Below, in pieces: positions 1 through 6,046 of a DNA stretch of 10,105 nt. Source of the stretch: Ferroplasmaceae archaeon UBA567 (lineage in GTDB: Archaea > Thermoplasmatota > Thermoplasmata > Thermoplasmatales > Thermoplasmataceae); the NCBI GenBank assembly GCA_002505185.1, contig DAUP01000137.1:7015-17119 (forward strand), in the 5' to 3' direction. The translations under genes and the position numbers were made by a program. Below the pieces are notes generated by a model, which made no database searches, was not told where the DNA came from, and saw only the letters and a program-made list of their open reading frames with translations. Numbering within the stretch: position 1 is the stretch's first letter; each line of letters starts with the position of its first letter.

Positions 1-612
1 TACCACAGTTTCCGCTGCCTTCTGTGCCCTGCTGCCATCATAACCATACAGTGCAAACATATTGGATATATGTTTTTTATACGCCTCAAGAATGGGCTTC
101 ATCTGCTCATTCAAATAATAATCCCGGTCCGGAAGAGAAAGCCCGTCCTGACCTATGTAGAGTGAGTATATGTCTGCATTTTTGGCGTCCTCGGCACTAC
201 CAACATCAAAGAGTATCTGGACACTTTTCATTGTCAGCTCAGCGAATATTTCAGGAATATTGTCTGGCGTTAATTGACTAATGCGGTGCATAAGATCCTC
301 TATAGGAGTGAATTTTATTTTTTCAATGGTCCCGGTATCCATTGCCGATCTATAGAAAATTCCAAGTTGTTTCTCAATGTCGTTTTTTGGATTCTTTTCG
401 GCATTTTCAAGTATACTTTTTAAAATGTACATATTCTTTTCATAGAGCATATCAAAGGCGCCATATCTTGATTTGTCTTCAGGAATGGAATTCTCATCCA
501 TCCATTTCCCATTGCAGTATCCATAAAAATCTGTGGATGGATCGCGTGACCTGTCCATGTATTTCTCAGAGAAACCAATATAACGTTTTAGAATATCTTC
601 CCCTTCATCCAT
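1..612 (-). CDS. M13 family zinc metallopeptidase (PepO/neprilysin-like), N-terminal part; continues past left edge
   Basis: This reading frame is open from an ATG at 612 to the window edge, giving 204 codons. The translation carries M13 N-terminal domain hallmarks: FYGYCNGKWM near residues 29-38, then IPEDKSRYGAFDMLYEKN, and the family signature GLSLPDRDYYL near residues 159-169. M13 enzymes are zinc endopeptidases of roughly 630-700 residues that cleave oligopeptides. Their catalytic HExxH and downstream ExxxD motifs lie in the C-terminal third, outside this window, so activity cannot be judged here. No signal peptide or N-terminal membrane helix is visible, so I infer a cytosolic oligopeptidase, perhaps degrading imported peptides. 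An in-frame TAG at 621-619 precedes the ATG, and no other in-frame ATG lies between them, which supports this start. The gene follows glpK in the same direction after 52 bases but has its own TATA box. Confidence 0.85.
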   Translation of the reverse strand, partial: MDEGEDILKRYIGFSEKYMDRSRDPSTDFYGYCNGKWMDENSIPEDKSRYGAFDMLYEKNMYILKSILENAEKNPKNDIEKQLGIFYRSAMDTGTIEKIKFTPIEDLMHRISQLTPDNIPEIFAELTMKSVQILFDVGSAEDAKNADIYSLYIGQDGLSLPDRDYYLNEQMKPILEAYKKHISNMFALYGYDGSRAQKAAETVV

Positions 613-629
613 CTTTTCCTATGACAGGA

Positions 630-640
630 TTTTATATAAT
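630..640 (-). promoter_or_regulatory. Archaeal TATA box for the M13 peptidase gene
   Basis: On the minus strand the sequence ATTATATAAAA is centred about 24 bases before the ATG at 612, the spacing expected if transcription starts at or just before the start codon. The octamer ACAGGATT (plus-strand reading) occurs at 624-631 and again at 654-661, 30 bases apart on either side of this box. The repeats could be regulator half-sites, which is inference only. AGGAAAAG just before the ATG might serve as a weak ribosome site. Confidence 0.55.
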
Positions 641-664
641 ATTTACCACAAATACAGGATTGAA

Positions 665-2134
665 TTAAATCTCCCAGCCAAATGAATGTGTTACGGCCCT
701 TTTCCATTCCATGTAACCTGATCTGGCTTTTTCTGCCCCTGTATCAGGATAGTATTCCCGTTCAACAGATGACATTGCCTGTAGCTCCTCGAGCTTCCAA
801 AATCCCGATGCTATTCCTGCTATATAGGCCGTTCCTGTGGCAGTAATTTCGGTTGTATCTGTCTTTATTATTTTATGCCCTGAAAGGTCAGCCTGGAACT
901 GCATGAGAAATTGGCTTATGGTTAACCCACCATCTACTTTCAGTTCTTTAACCGGGGCGATTTTTTCGATTTCAAGAAGCACATCTTCTGTCTGGTAAGC
1001 AACAGATTCATATGCCATACGTGCCATTTCATTCCTTCCTGTGGAGTGATTTAGCCCAATTATAATACCTCTGGCAGATGGATCCCAGTATGGAGAACCT
1101 AGTCCTGTGAATGCAGGAACTAGATATGAACTCGTATTCCTGGACTTCAGTGCCATTTCCTCAAATTTGCTGTATGATTTTACATTCAATAGTTTTTTTG
1201 TCCAGTCTATGGCCGATCCCGCACTGAATATGCTTCCTTCTACAGCATAGCTCACTTTCTTATATTCAAGACCGTAAGCTACTGTCCCAATAAGAGCCCC
1301 TGCATTTGGTATGTCTGATCCAGAATTTGCAAGCATGAAGGAGCCAGTGCCATATGTGTTTTTAGCCATACCCTTTGATATTGCGGCATGTCCGAATAGG
1401 GCTGATTGCTGGTCCCCAATAATTGAATATACTGGAATTTTCCTGCCTGGAATCAGTGAAAGAGTTCCAAATGTGCTAAGTGATGGATGTACTTCAGGAA
1501 GCATGGACTCAGGTATTCTGAATAAATCCATAAGTTCCCGATCCCATTCCAATTTTCTAATATTGAACAGCATTGTTCGGGAGGCATTAGTGTAATCGGT
1601 AGCCTGTGGCCTGGAACTGTCAAGGTTATATAAAATCCATGAATCTACAGTACCAAATACCATATATCCATTTTCAGCTTTTTCTCTTATGCCCTCAACA
1701 TTGTCCATTATCCATTTTATTTTTCCTGCACTAAAATATGGGTCAGGCCTGAGTCCAGTTTTTTCACCTATGAGGCTTGTATACACTGCCATGCCTTTCA
1801 TTATGTTTTCAGTGCGCCTGTCCTGCCAGACTATAGCATTGTATGCTGGAATCCCACTGTTTTTGTCCCAGATAACAGTTGTTTCCCGTTGGTTGGTGAT
1901 TCCTGCAGAGTCAATCTCTTTTACATTTACCCCTGCAATTTTTATAGCTTCTGAAATTACCTTTTTTACAGAAGAAATTATGAAATAGGGATTTTGCTCA
2001 ACCCAGCCTTCCCGGGGATAGAAGGTTTCCATTCTGACAGCTGCTTTTCCCATTATCTTGCCGTCACTGTCAAAAATTACAGCTTTGCAGTTAGTAGTTC
2101 CAGCATCTATTGATAGTATATATTTACCATGCAT
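665..2134 (-). CDS. glpK: Glycerol kinase (FGGY carbohydrate kinase family)
   Basis: This enzyme phosphorylates glycerol with ATP to glycerol 3-phosphate in the cytoplasm. At 489 residues it is full length for the family (about 500). Visible landmarks are DAGTTNCKA at residues 10-18 (phosphate-binding loop), GWVEQNP at 43-49, ITNQRETTVIWDK at 79-91, AIVWQDRRT at 100-108, DPYFSAGKI at 131-139, the DYTNASRTMLFN block near 180-191, GDQQSALFG at 240-248 (D241 is the expected catalytic base), and VPAFTGLGSPYWDP in the C-terminal domain. R83, E84 and W103 fall at the numbers of the glycerol-contacting residues of E. coli GlpK, which favours glycerol over other FGGY substrates. Variations are K17 where glycerol kinases usually have R, and TATGTAY where ALGAAY is usual. 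No glycerol facilitator or glycerol-3-phosphate dehydrogenase gene is adjacent. Another FGGY substrate is possible but less likely. Confidence 0.93.
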   Translation of the reverse strand: MHGKYILSIDAGTTNCKAVIFDSDGKIMGKAAVRMETFYPREGWVEQNPYFIISSVKKVISEAIKIAGVNVKEIDSAGITNQRETTVIWDKNSGIPAYNAIVWQDRRTENIMKGMAVYTSLIGEKTGLRPDPYFSAGKIKWIMDNVEGIREKAENGYMVFGTVDSWILYNLDSSRPQATDYTNASRTMLFNIRKLEWDRELMDLFRIPESMLPEVHPSLSTFGTLSLIPGRKIPVYSIIGDQQSALFGHAAISKGMAKNTYGTGSFMLANSGSDIPNAGALIGTVAYGLEYKKVSYAVEGSIFSAGSAIDWTKKLLNVKSYSKFEEMALKSRNTSSYLVPAFTGLGSPYWDPSARGIIIGLNHSTGRNEMARMAYESVAYQTEDVLLEIEKIAPVKELKVDGGLTISQFLMQFQADLSGHKIIKTDTTEITATGTAYIAGIASGFWKLEELQAMSSVEREYYPDTGAEKARSGYMEWKRAVTHSFGWEI

Positions 2135-2153
2135 ATAATTGTAATATAAATTC

Positions 2154-2163
2154 CATATTTTAA
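2154..2163 (-). promoter_or_regulatory. Possible TATA box for glpK
   Basis: The minus-strand sequence TTAAAATATGG lies about 25 bases before the glpK ATG. A second AT-rich candidate, TTTATATT at 2150-2143, is only about 12 bases from the ATG and too close for a start at or before the codon. The position fits the leaderless pattern of the other genes here, but the box is weak and the region is AT-rich. Confidence 0.3.
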
Positions 2164-2180
2164 CTATTATCTGTCATACT

Positions 2181-2201
2181 CTCCATCCTAAGAGATCGGA
2201 G
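2181..2201. repeat. Hairpin at the downstream end of the tnpB relic, candidate IS605-type right end / omega-RNA stem
   Basis: On the plus strand CTCCATC (2181-2187), a six-base loop, GAT, one unpaired C, and GGAG (2198-2201) form a seven-pair stem with a single bulge. It lies just past the 3' end of the tnpB relic. IS200/IS605 elements carry subterminal hairpins in this position, and the 3' part of the TnpB guide RNA normally derives from this region. The hairpin is read directly from the sequence; its assignment to the element end is inferred from position. Confidence 0.45.
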
Positions 2202-2553
2202 GTTCTCACTTTTGCTTCGCTTTCATTCCTCACGGTCCGGACGGTTTCGCAAGAACTTATTACTAAGTCTTAAGGTCACTGCCGGTTACATTGTTGCCTC
2301 TTTAGGGGTATCAGTGCTCCTTTTGCATGTATCCCTGTCTACGTGCAATTGGAATATGCCTTTACCTGTATTATGCCTAACCGGAACACAGAGGCGTTAA
2401 CAACCTCTTACAGAGGATTTTACAGAAGAAATCTCCATCATGCCATTTTTCAGGACTTATCCAATGGATTACCTTCTGGTTCTTCATTTCATGGATTAAT
2501 ATAATAGTTTCACAATTGATCCACATCGCAAGCTCAGTTACTTTCTTGCTTAT
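2190..2553 (-). pseudogene. Decayed tnpB (IS200/IS605-family accessory nuclease) fragment
   Basis: This intergenic stretch carries pieces of a TnpB C-terminal half in shifted frames. From 2553 downward one frame reads ISKKVTELAMWINCETIILI followed by HEMKN. It resembles the TnpB segment around the second RuvC acidic residue (usual form SKEIV..A....IVLEDLKN). A second frame, from about 2412 to 2286, reads RHNTGKGIFQLHVDRDT, which resembles the end of the TnpB zinc-finger region and the final RuvC DRD motif. It stops at TAA 2288-2286. Past this the frames contain several stops down to the hairpin at 2181-2201. The N-terminal half, most of the zinc finger and the sequence between the two blocks are missing or unrecognisable, so this is a dead fragment with at least one frameshift and an internal deletion. 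No tnpA (Y1 transposase) is present. I am confident it is non-functional and fairly confident of the family. Confidence 0.6.
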
Positions 2554-2620
2554 TTAGTTGTAAAATAGTATCATTCATCGGATTAACTTCTCCAATTATT
2601 TTGTAAAAATAAAATTATAT

Positions 2621-3019
2621 TCAATTGCCGTGTTTTTTGCCACTCTCTTCATAAACTGGTGTTATACCCATATTTTCTGTATAGTTTATAACACATATGA
2701 ATTCGAGGTCTCTATCCTCAATATTCCTGATTTCATGAGTATATTTTGTGTCAATGAAGATAAAATCACCCCTGCCAAGTTCCATATAATCCCCATTCAC
2801 ATTAACGCTGCATTTTCCATCAATAATGTAAAGGCTTTCAAAATAATCATGGTAATGTAGCTGTATGAATCCATCCGGTTTTATTACGAACCGCCTCATT
2901 GCATATGTACTTTCTTGTCTGTCGGTTATGAGCCACTGGATATAAGTGCCCCGGGAATTTCCAACCTTGACCTCCTGACTGTCTATATCCTTTATATTAC
3001 CCTTATAATATCCCTCCAT
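2621..3019 (-). CDS. Small single-domain cupin protein
   Basis: This 132-residue protein is one cupin beta-barrel. Motif 1 is GFIQLHYHDYFESLYIIDG (residues 50-68), supplying metal ligands H55, H57 and E61. Motif 2 is GDFIFIDTKYTHEIRN (84-99), supplying H95. All four ligands of a metal-binding cupin are thus present, although the usual PxG of motif 2 is replaced by DTKY. Cupin_2-type proteins include dioxygenases, isomerases, sugar-binding proteins and small-molecule sensors. Nothing in the sequence or neighbours fixes the substrate, so I leave the function open. There is no signal peptide, so it is cytosolic. The start at 3019 has a good TATA box at the right distance; an upstream ATG at 3029 is in another frame and soon meets a stop. 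It is transcribed alone, flanked by the tnpB relic and a divergent GNAT gene. Confidence 0.85.
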   Translation of the reverse strand: MEGYYKGNIKDIDSQEVKVGNSRGTYIQWLITDRQESTYAMRRFVIKPDGFIQLHYHDYFESLYIIDGKCSVNVNGDYMELGRGDFIFIDTKYTHEIRNIEDRDLEFICVINYTENMGITPVYEESGKKHGN

Positions 3020-3036
3020 AAAATCCCATCTGTATG

Positions 3037-3048
3037 TATATTATAAAT
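3037..3048 (-). promoter_or_regulatory. Archaeal TATA box for the cupin gene
   Basis: The minus-strand sequence ATTTATAATATAC is centred about 24 bases before the cupin ATG at 3019. This is the spacing expected for a leaderless or nearly leaderless transcript. No convincing Shine-Dalgarno sequence lies between. Confidence 0.55.
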
Positions 3049-3056
3049 TATTCGGT

Positions 3057-3167
3057 TCAACTGGCAATTACAGTCTTTTTGATTAACCAATAAACCAGGT
3101 AAATACTGAAAATCATAAACATAGGAATACCACACCAATGGATTGATTTAAAATCTATAAATTTATT
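3057..3167 (-). pseudogene. Possible relic of a membrane-protein C-terminus
   Basis: A 36-codon open stretch without a start codon at its head (a stop lies just upstream at 3170-3168) ends in TGA at 3059-3057. It encodes one hydrophobic helix, IPMFMIFSIYLVYWLI, followed by KKTVIAS, which looks like the last transmembrane segment and tail of a transporter. Upstream frames are broken by several stops, so any parent gene has decayed. It sits directly before the cupin promoter. The rest of the 3020-3338 gap shows nothing beyond AT-rich promoter-like sequence for the flanking genes. AT-rich DNA can produce such helices by chance, so confidence is low. Confidence 0.25.
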
Positions 3168-3338
3168 TCAATTGGATTCTTAAACAGAGTGATCTATATT
3201 AATGGTGACTGGATATATTTTGATCTACCATTTAGAATGTATGCATCCCTGTGGCAGAATTCGTGAAAATTATTTATGATAAGTTAAATACAAAAAATTT
3301 ATCAAAGATATCTTATTATTTCATTTATGGTGTAATAA

Positions 3339-3824
3339 ATGCCAGGAGTTGTGATAGGCCATTCAATAACTGTACAGCTGCCACATGGTTACAGGCTGAT
3401 CAGGCAGTCTGATACTGGCAAGGAATTCGTATCGGAAGATAAAAAAATGCGCGATTACAGGCTCTCTTATTTTTATGACTGGAGCCGGGAAGACAATAAC
3501 ATCGTAATTGTGAAAGAATCACATAATGGGGGCCTTGACGGTGTAGTTATGTTTCACCTTGAACCCAACATAGAACATCCAGACAGGATAGTTATTGAAA
3601 TGCTTGCAAGGAACTATGCCAGCCCGGGTAGCTCAGGATCAGGATACGATCTTTTAAGAGTTGTTGAAAATAATGTGGCGAAAAGGTTGCAAGTTAGAAG
3701 GATAGACATAGAGGCGGTTAAAAACCTGGAAGGTTATTATAATTCTCTGGGATATGAAAAAACAGGTGAAAATTACTATGATTCATCATGGAAGGAAATA
3801 ATTAACATGACCAAAAGAGTTTAA
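3339..3824 (+). CDS. GNAT-like N-acetyltransferase
   Basis: This 161-residue protein has the layout of a GCN5-related acetyltransferase, a family that transfers acetyl from acetyl-CoA to an amine. Residues 65-90 read as paired beta strands (DGVVMFHLEP, then RIVIEMLA). A glycine/serine turn SPGSSGSGYDLL (95-106) leads into a helix and resembles the acetyl-CoA pyrophosphate loop (usual form Q/RxxGxG/A). RRIDIEAV (110-117) is the next strand, and EGYYNSLGYEKTGE (121-134) matches the usual GNAT ending around a YxxxGF/Y motif. The arginine/glutamine that normally opens the loop is not obvious. Two in-frame stops (TAA TAA) directly precede the ATG, fixing the start. No membrane segments are present. 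The substrate is unknown, and no toxin-antitoxin partner or modification gene is adjacent. The assignment rests on fold-level pattern, so an unrelated small enzyme remains possible. Confidence 0.6.
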   Translation: MPGVVIGHSITVQLPHGYRLIRQSDTGKEFVSEDKKMRDYRLSYFYDWSREDNNIVIVKESHNGGLDGVVMFHLEPNIEHPDRIVIEMLARNYASPGSSGSGYDLLRVVENNVAKRLQVRRIDIEAVKNLEGYYNSLGYEKTGENYYDSSWKEIINMTKRV

Positions 3825-4146
3825 CCACCGGCAAAAATTCTAATGAAAAGTTTTCCTGTGTCAGCATCCAGGTGAGAAGACCTCTCCTTGGTCTGGGCAA
3901 GATGAATACATGCACGTCATTACTAAACCTGTATTTCTGGAACAGTTTGTACTGGAGCTCACTACGCTCCGGATGAAACAAGTGCATTATAATCGGTATG
4001 AAAGGTTTTTAGAACGGCATCGAATGCCTGTTAAAGTGATCACAAGGGTTACTTATATGTCATATTGTTATGATATCTCTTCAGCTACCAGTTTCCCTCA
4101 CAGGTTTCATAAACAATATTTATATTAGTGGCATATATATTAGTAT
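3825..4146. other. Gene-poor gap with one short hairpin
   Basis: This 322-base stretch holds no gene I can support. Short open frames on both strands lack recognisable motifs and promoters. A hairpin is visible at 3952-3972: CTGGAGC, a seven-base loop TCACTAC, then GCTCCGG, giving seven pairs with one T-G wobble. It has no T-run after it and is not an obvious terminator; it could be a remnant of an insertion-sequence end. The last 30 bases contain the promoter of the next gene. Confidence 0.4.
4119..4127 (+). promoter_or_regulatory. Archaeal TATA box for the transposase-derived gene
   Basis: TTTATATTA, preceded by the A-rich AAACAA as a possible BRE, is centred 24 bases before the ATG at 4147. 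This is one of the clearest leaderless-type promoters in the window, and it suggests the transposase-like gene can still be transcribed. Confidence 0.65.
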
Positions 4147-5493
4147 ATGCCCATGGAGCATCTGGAAATCAAAAAAATTAAGGGCCAGAATTACGCATAC
4201 ACAACCGTTAATCTCTGGGACAAGAAAAATAAGAAAGAGATAAAGATCAGTAAATACCTTGGAAAGGTTAACACAAACAATGAGATAGAAAGAAAAGTAA
4301 ATCTTCCCGAAAAGTCGTACCAGTATGGTGATGTCGCCTTTCTGCTATCCATGAACTACGATATGATACGAAAGATATCTGGAACTTATGACAAATACTG
4401 GAGAGAAATTATCACATCTGCCCTGATAACCATAGTAGGACGAATCCCACTGGAATATGTCAAGCGTTATTACAGAAAAACTATTCTGTACCATTACTGG
4501 CCAAAATTAAAACTGGAACCAAAAAATATTGCATCCATGCTGCGGTACATAGCCTACAATAAACTGGCATTTGAAAATCTTGAGGATTACGATGAAAGCA
4601 CACTTATAATGCATATTGAAATAATAATACCTGTATATGCCTTAAACGGGAAAAGCCGATATGCCCAGGAGAATATTACACTGGATATAGTGTTTGACCC
4701 CGTAATGATGAGGATACTTAATGTGGAATACTTTGTGGGATCAGAATATATGCTGTCCAGATTTCTATCCAGAACCGAAGAAGCTTCAAAATTCGAAGGT
4801 GTCCTTATACTGGATTCTTCCCATTACAGCACGAAAAATATCAACATATTAAACAAGGAGAAGAAATTTTTTATCATGGATATTCCACCTGAAGAAATTA
4901 AAAAAATTCTAGAAAAGTATGACCATTCTGGGAAAATAATGTTAAAAAGAACATTTAACTCACTGCTGAACAGGTATGTTTATTATCACAGCATTAACAG
5001 TGGAAATCTTCACTATTTCATTATGGACGATACATATCATGGGGAACTGGAATACATAAAGGCATGTAATGACAGTTCTATTATCATAGCCATCTCAAAT
5101 ATGGATATAGACCAGAGCCTTATATATCAGGCAATCAACATAAAGAAATTTATGTATTCATCCGTTTCCAGTTCAAAATATCGCCTGGATTCTGACAGAA
5201 AAATGATTTCTGGAAAATTGGAACTTGACGGTTATATATTGTTCAATGTTATAACAATGAAAATGTACCTGTCCCTATACAGAAATACAGTGATACCAAA
5301 TCCTGGAAGGCATAAGCTTGTCGATTCCCTGATGATTGAACTGTCCATGATAAATATGTATCTGATAAGGGGGCAATTATACCTCCCACGTGTCAGCAAA
5401 CCTATCATGTCTGATCTGAAAGCTGTCGGAGGGGGAATCGTAGACAGAATATTTTCAAATGAACTCTTTACTGGCATACAGGATAAGAAATAA
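4147..5493 (+). CDS. IS1634/IS4-like transposase homologue with degenerate catalytic triad
   Basis: This 448-residue protein follows IS1634-type DDE transposases end to end. The N-terminus has YAYTTVNLWDKKNKKEIK and KYLGKV (residues 16-41). LIMHIEIIIPVY (153-164) corresponds to the usual LIYDxTSxxxY segment with the first catalytic Asp. NITLDIVFDPVMMRILNVEY (176-195) matches the INLGLVxDxxxxPL strand pair. ILDSSHYSTKNI (221-232) matches the second-Asp segment DRGFYSxxNI. IIAISNMDIDQSLIYQAINI (313-332) leads into the segment of the final Glu. DGYILFNVITM and a C-terminal SKPIMSDLKAVG complete the fold. By eye, the first Asp position is M155/H156, D223 is retained, and the final-Glu position is occupied by non-acidic residues around 331-334 (NIKK). 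Strand transfer is therefore unlikely. The frame has no stops or shifts, has its own promoter, and I find no terminal inverted repeats. It could be a domesticated DNA-binding protein or a recently inactivated copy. ATG at M3 is an alternative start. Confidence 0.75.
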   Translation: MPMEHLEIKKIKGQNYAYTTVNLWDKKNKKEIKISKYLGKVNTNNEIERKVNLPEKSYQYGDVAFLLSMNYDMIRKISGTYDKYWREIITSALITIVGRIPLEYVKRYYRKTILYHYWPKLKLEPKNIASMLRYIAYNKLAFENLEDYDESTLIMHIEIIIPVYALNGKSRYAQENITLDIVFDPVMMRILNVEYFVGSEYMLSRFLSRTEEASKFEGVLILDSSHYSTKNINILNKEKKFFIMDIPPEEIKKILEKYDHSGKIMLKRTFNSLLNRYVYYHSINSGNLHYFIMDDTYHGELEYIKACNDSSIIIAISNMDIDQSLIYQAINIKKFMYSSVSSSKYRLDSDRKMISGKLELDGYILFNVITMKMYLSLYRNTVIPNPGRHKLVDSLMIELSMINMYLIRGQLYLPRVSKPIMSDLKAVGGGIVDRIFSNELFTGIQDKK

Positions 5494-5514
5494 CTTTTTG
5501 ATAAAAAATTACTC

Positions 5515-5521
5515 TTTTTTT
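5515..5521 (+). terminator. Poly-T terminator after the transposase-derived gene
   Basis: A run of seven T follows the stop codon by about 22 bases, with a further run of five T at 5495-5499. Archaeal RNA polymerase commonly terminates at such U-tracts without a hairpin. The site lies just before the convergent permease pseudogene. Confidence 0.45.
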
Positions 5522-5547
5522 GTTTTGATCCTGCATCTGCATATCTG

Positions 5548-5997
5548 TCATACCAGCTTTCTGGCATATATCACTATGACAATTACAGATATTATAATAA
5601 AAACTATAGCTGTAGTTATGGCATAGTCCAGAGGATTTGCAGGTGGAATAAAACTGTAAAACATTGCAATAGAAAGTATGATTGTAGCCACTGCCGGTAT
5701 AATTGTATTTTTTAGTGCCTGGAATACTTTCTATTTTTTTGTAGGTGACACAGAGTCCGAAATTACTTAATATGTGACCTATGAATAGTGCTGCTATTAT
5801 ACCGTGACCAGATAGAGAAAACCATCTTTTGGTCGAATTAGTATGCCAGCAGCGAGTGAAACAATGTAAGCGTTAATTTTGTTAGAAAACTGATAAGGTA
5901 TGTTAATCCAGATAGGGACATCAAAAATAGAAATTATATATGCCAGTGGTAAGGAATATTTTGCAAATTCAGGGTATTTTCCGAAACATTTTCCATG
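5548..5997 (-). pseudogene. 5'-truncated, frameshifted APC-family permease pseudogene
   Basis: The 550 bases between the transposase-derived gene and the intact permease hold pieces of a permease C-terminal half in three frames. From 5997 one frame reads KYPEFAKYSLPLAYIISIFD, then NKINAYIVSLAAG and IRPKDGFLYLVTV, and hits TAA at 5799-5797. A second frame continues with IAALFIGHILSNFGL and IESIPGTKK. At an A-run near 5714-5719 the frame shifts again to TIIPAVATIILSIAMFYSF, IPPANPLDYAI and a last helix ending IVIVIYARKLV, with TGA at 5550-5548. The order (hydrophobic helices, a charged loop, a helix pair around PPANP, a basic tail) matches the C-termini of APC amino-acid permeases, including the one at the right edge of this window. 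The N-terminal half (TM1-5 and the GSG motif) is absent. It is clearly non-coding now; the parent was probably an amino-acid transporter. Confidence 0.65.
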
Positions 5998-6046
5998 AAT
6001 TTTTCTATTTCATAACTGGCTAAAGTTTTTGGGAAATGAATTGTAT

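Noticed and set aside
2212..2400. Plus-strand 62-codon open frame with a hydrophobic stretch.
   Set aside because: It is the opposite-strand shadow of the tnpB relic and has no promoter or recognisable motif.
3910..4128. Plus-strand 72-codon open frame (MHVITKPVFLEQ...) in the gap before the transposase-like gene.
   Set aside because: There is no TATA box at the right distance and no recognisable domain. It contains the hairpin and runs into the next gene's promoter. A vague similarity to IS-end sequence was too weak to call.
5232..5567. Minus-strand 111-codon open frame opposite the end of the transposase-like gene.
   Set aside because: It is antisense to a well-supported coding region, its composition is unlike a real protein, and it runs across the terminator.
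4129..5571. Ten-base direct repeat TGGCATATAT at 4129-4138 and 5562-5571 around the transposase-like gene, as a target-site duplication.
   Set aside because: The repeat is AT-rich and longer than is usual for this IS family. It would leave the gene's TATA box outside the element, and no inverted repeats lie just inside it. Chance is the simpler explanation.
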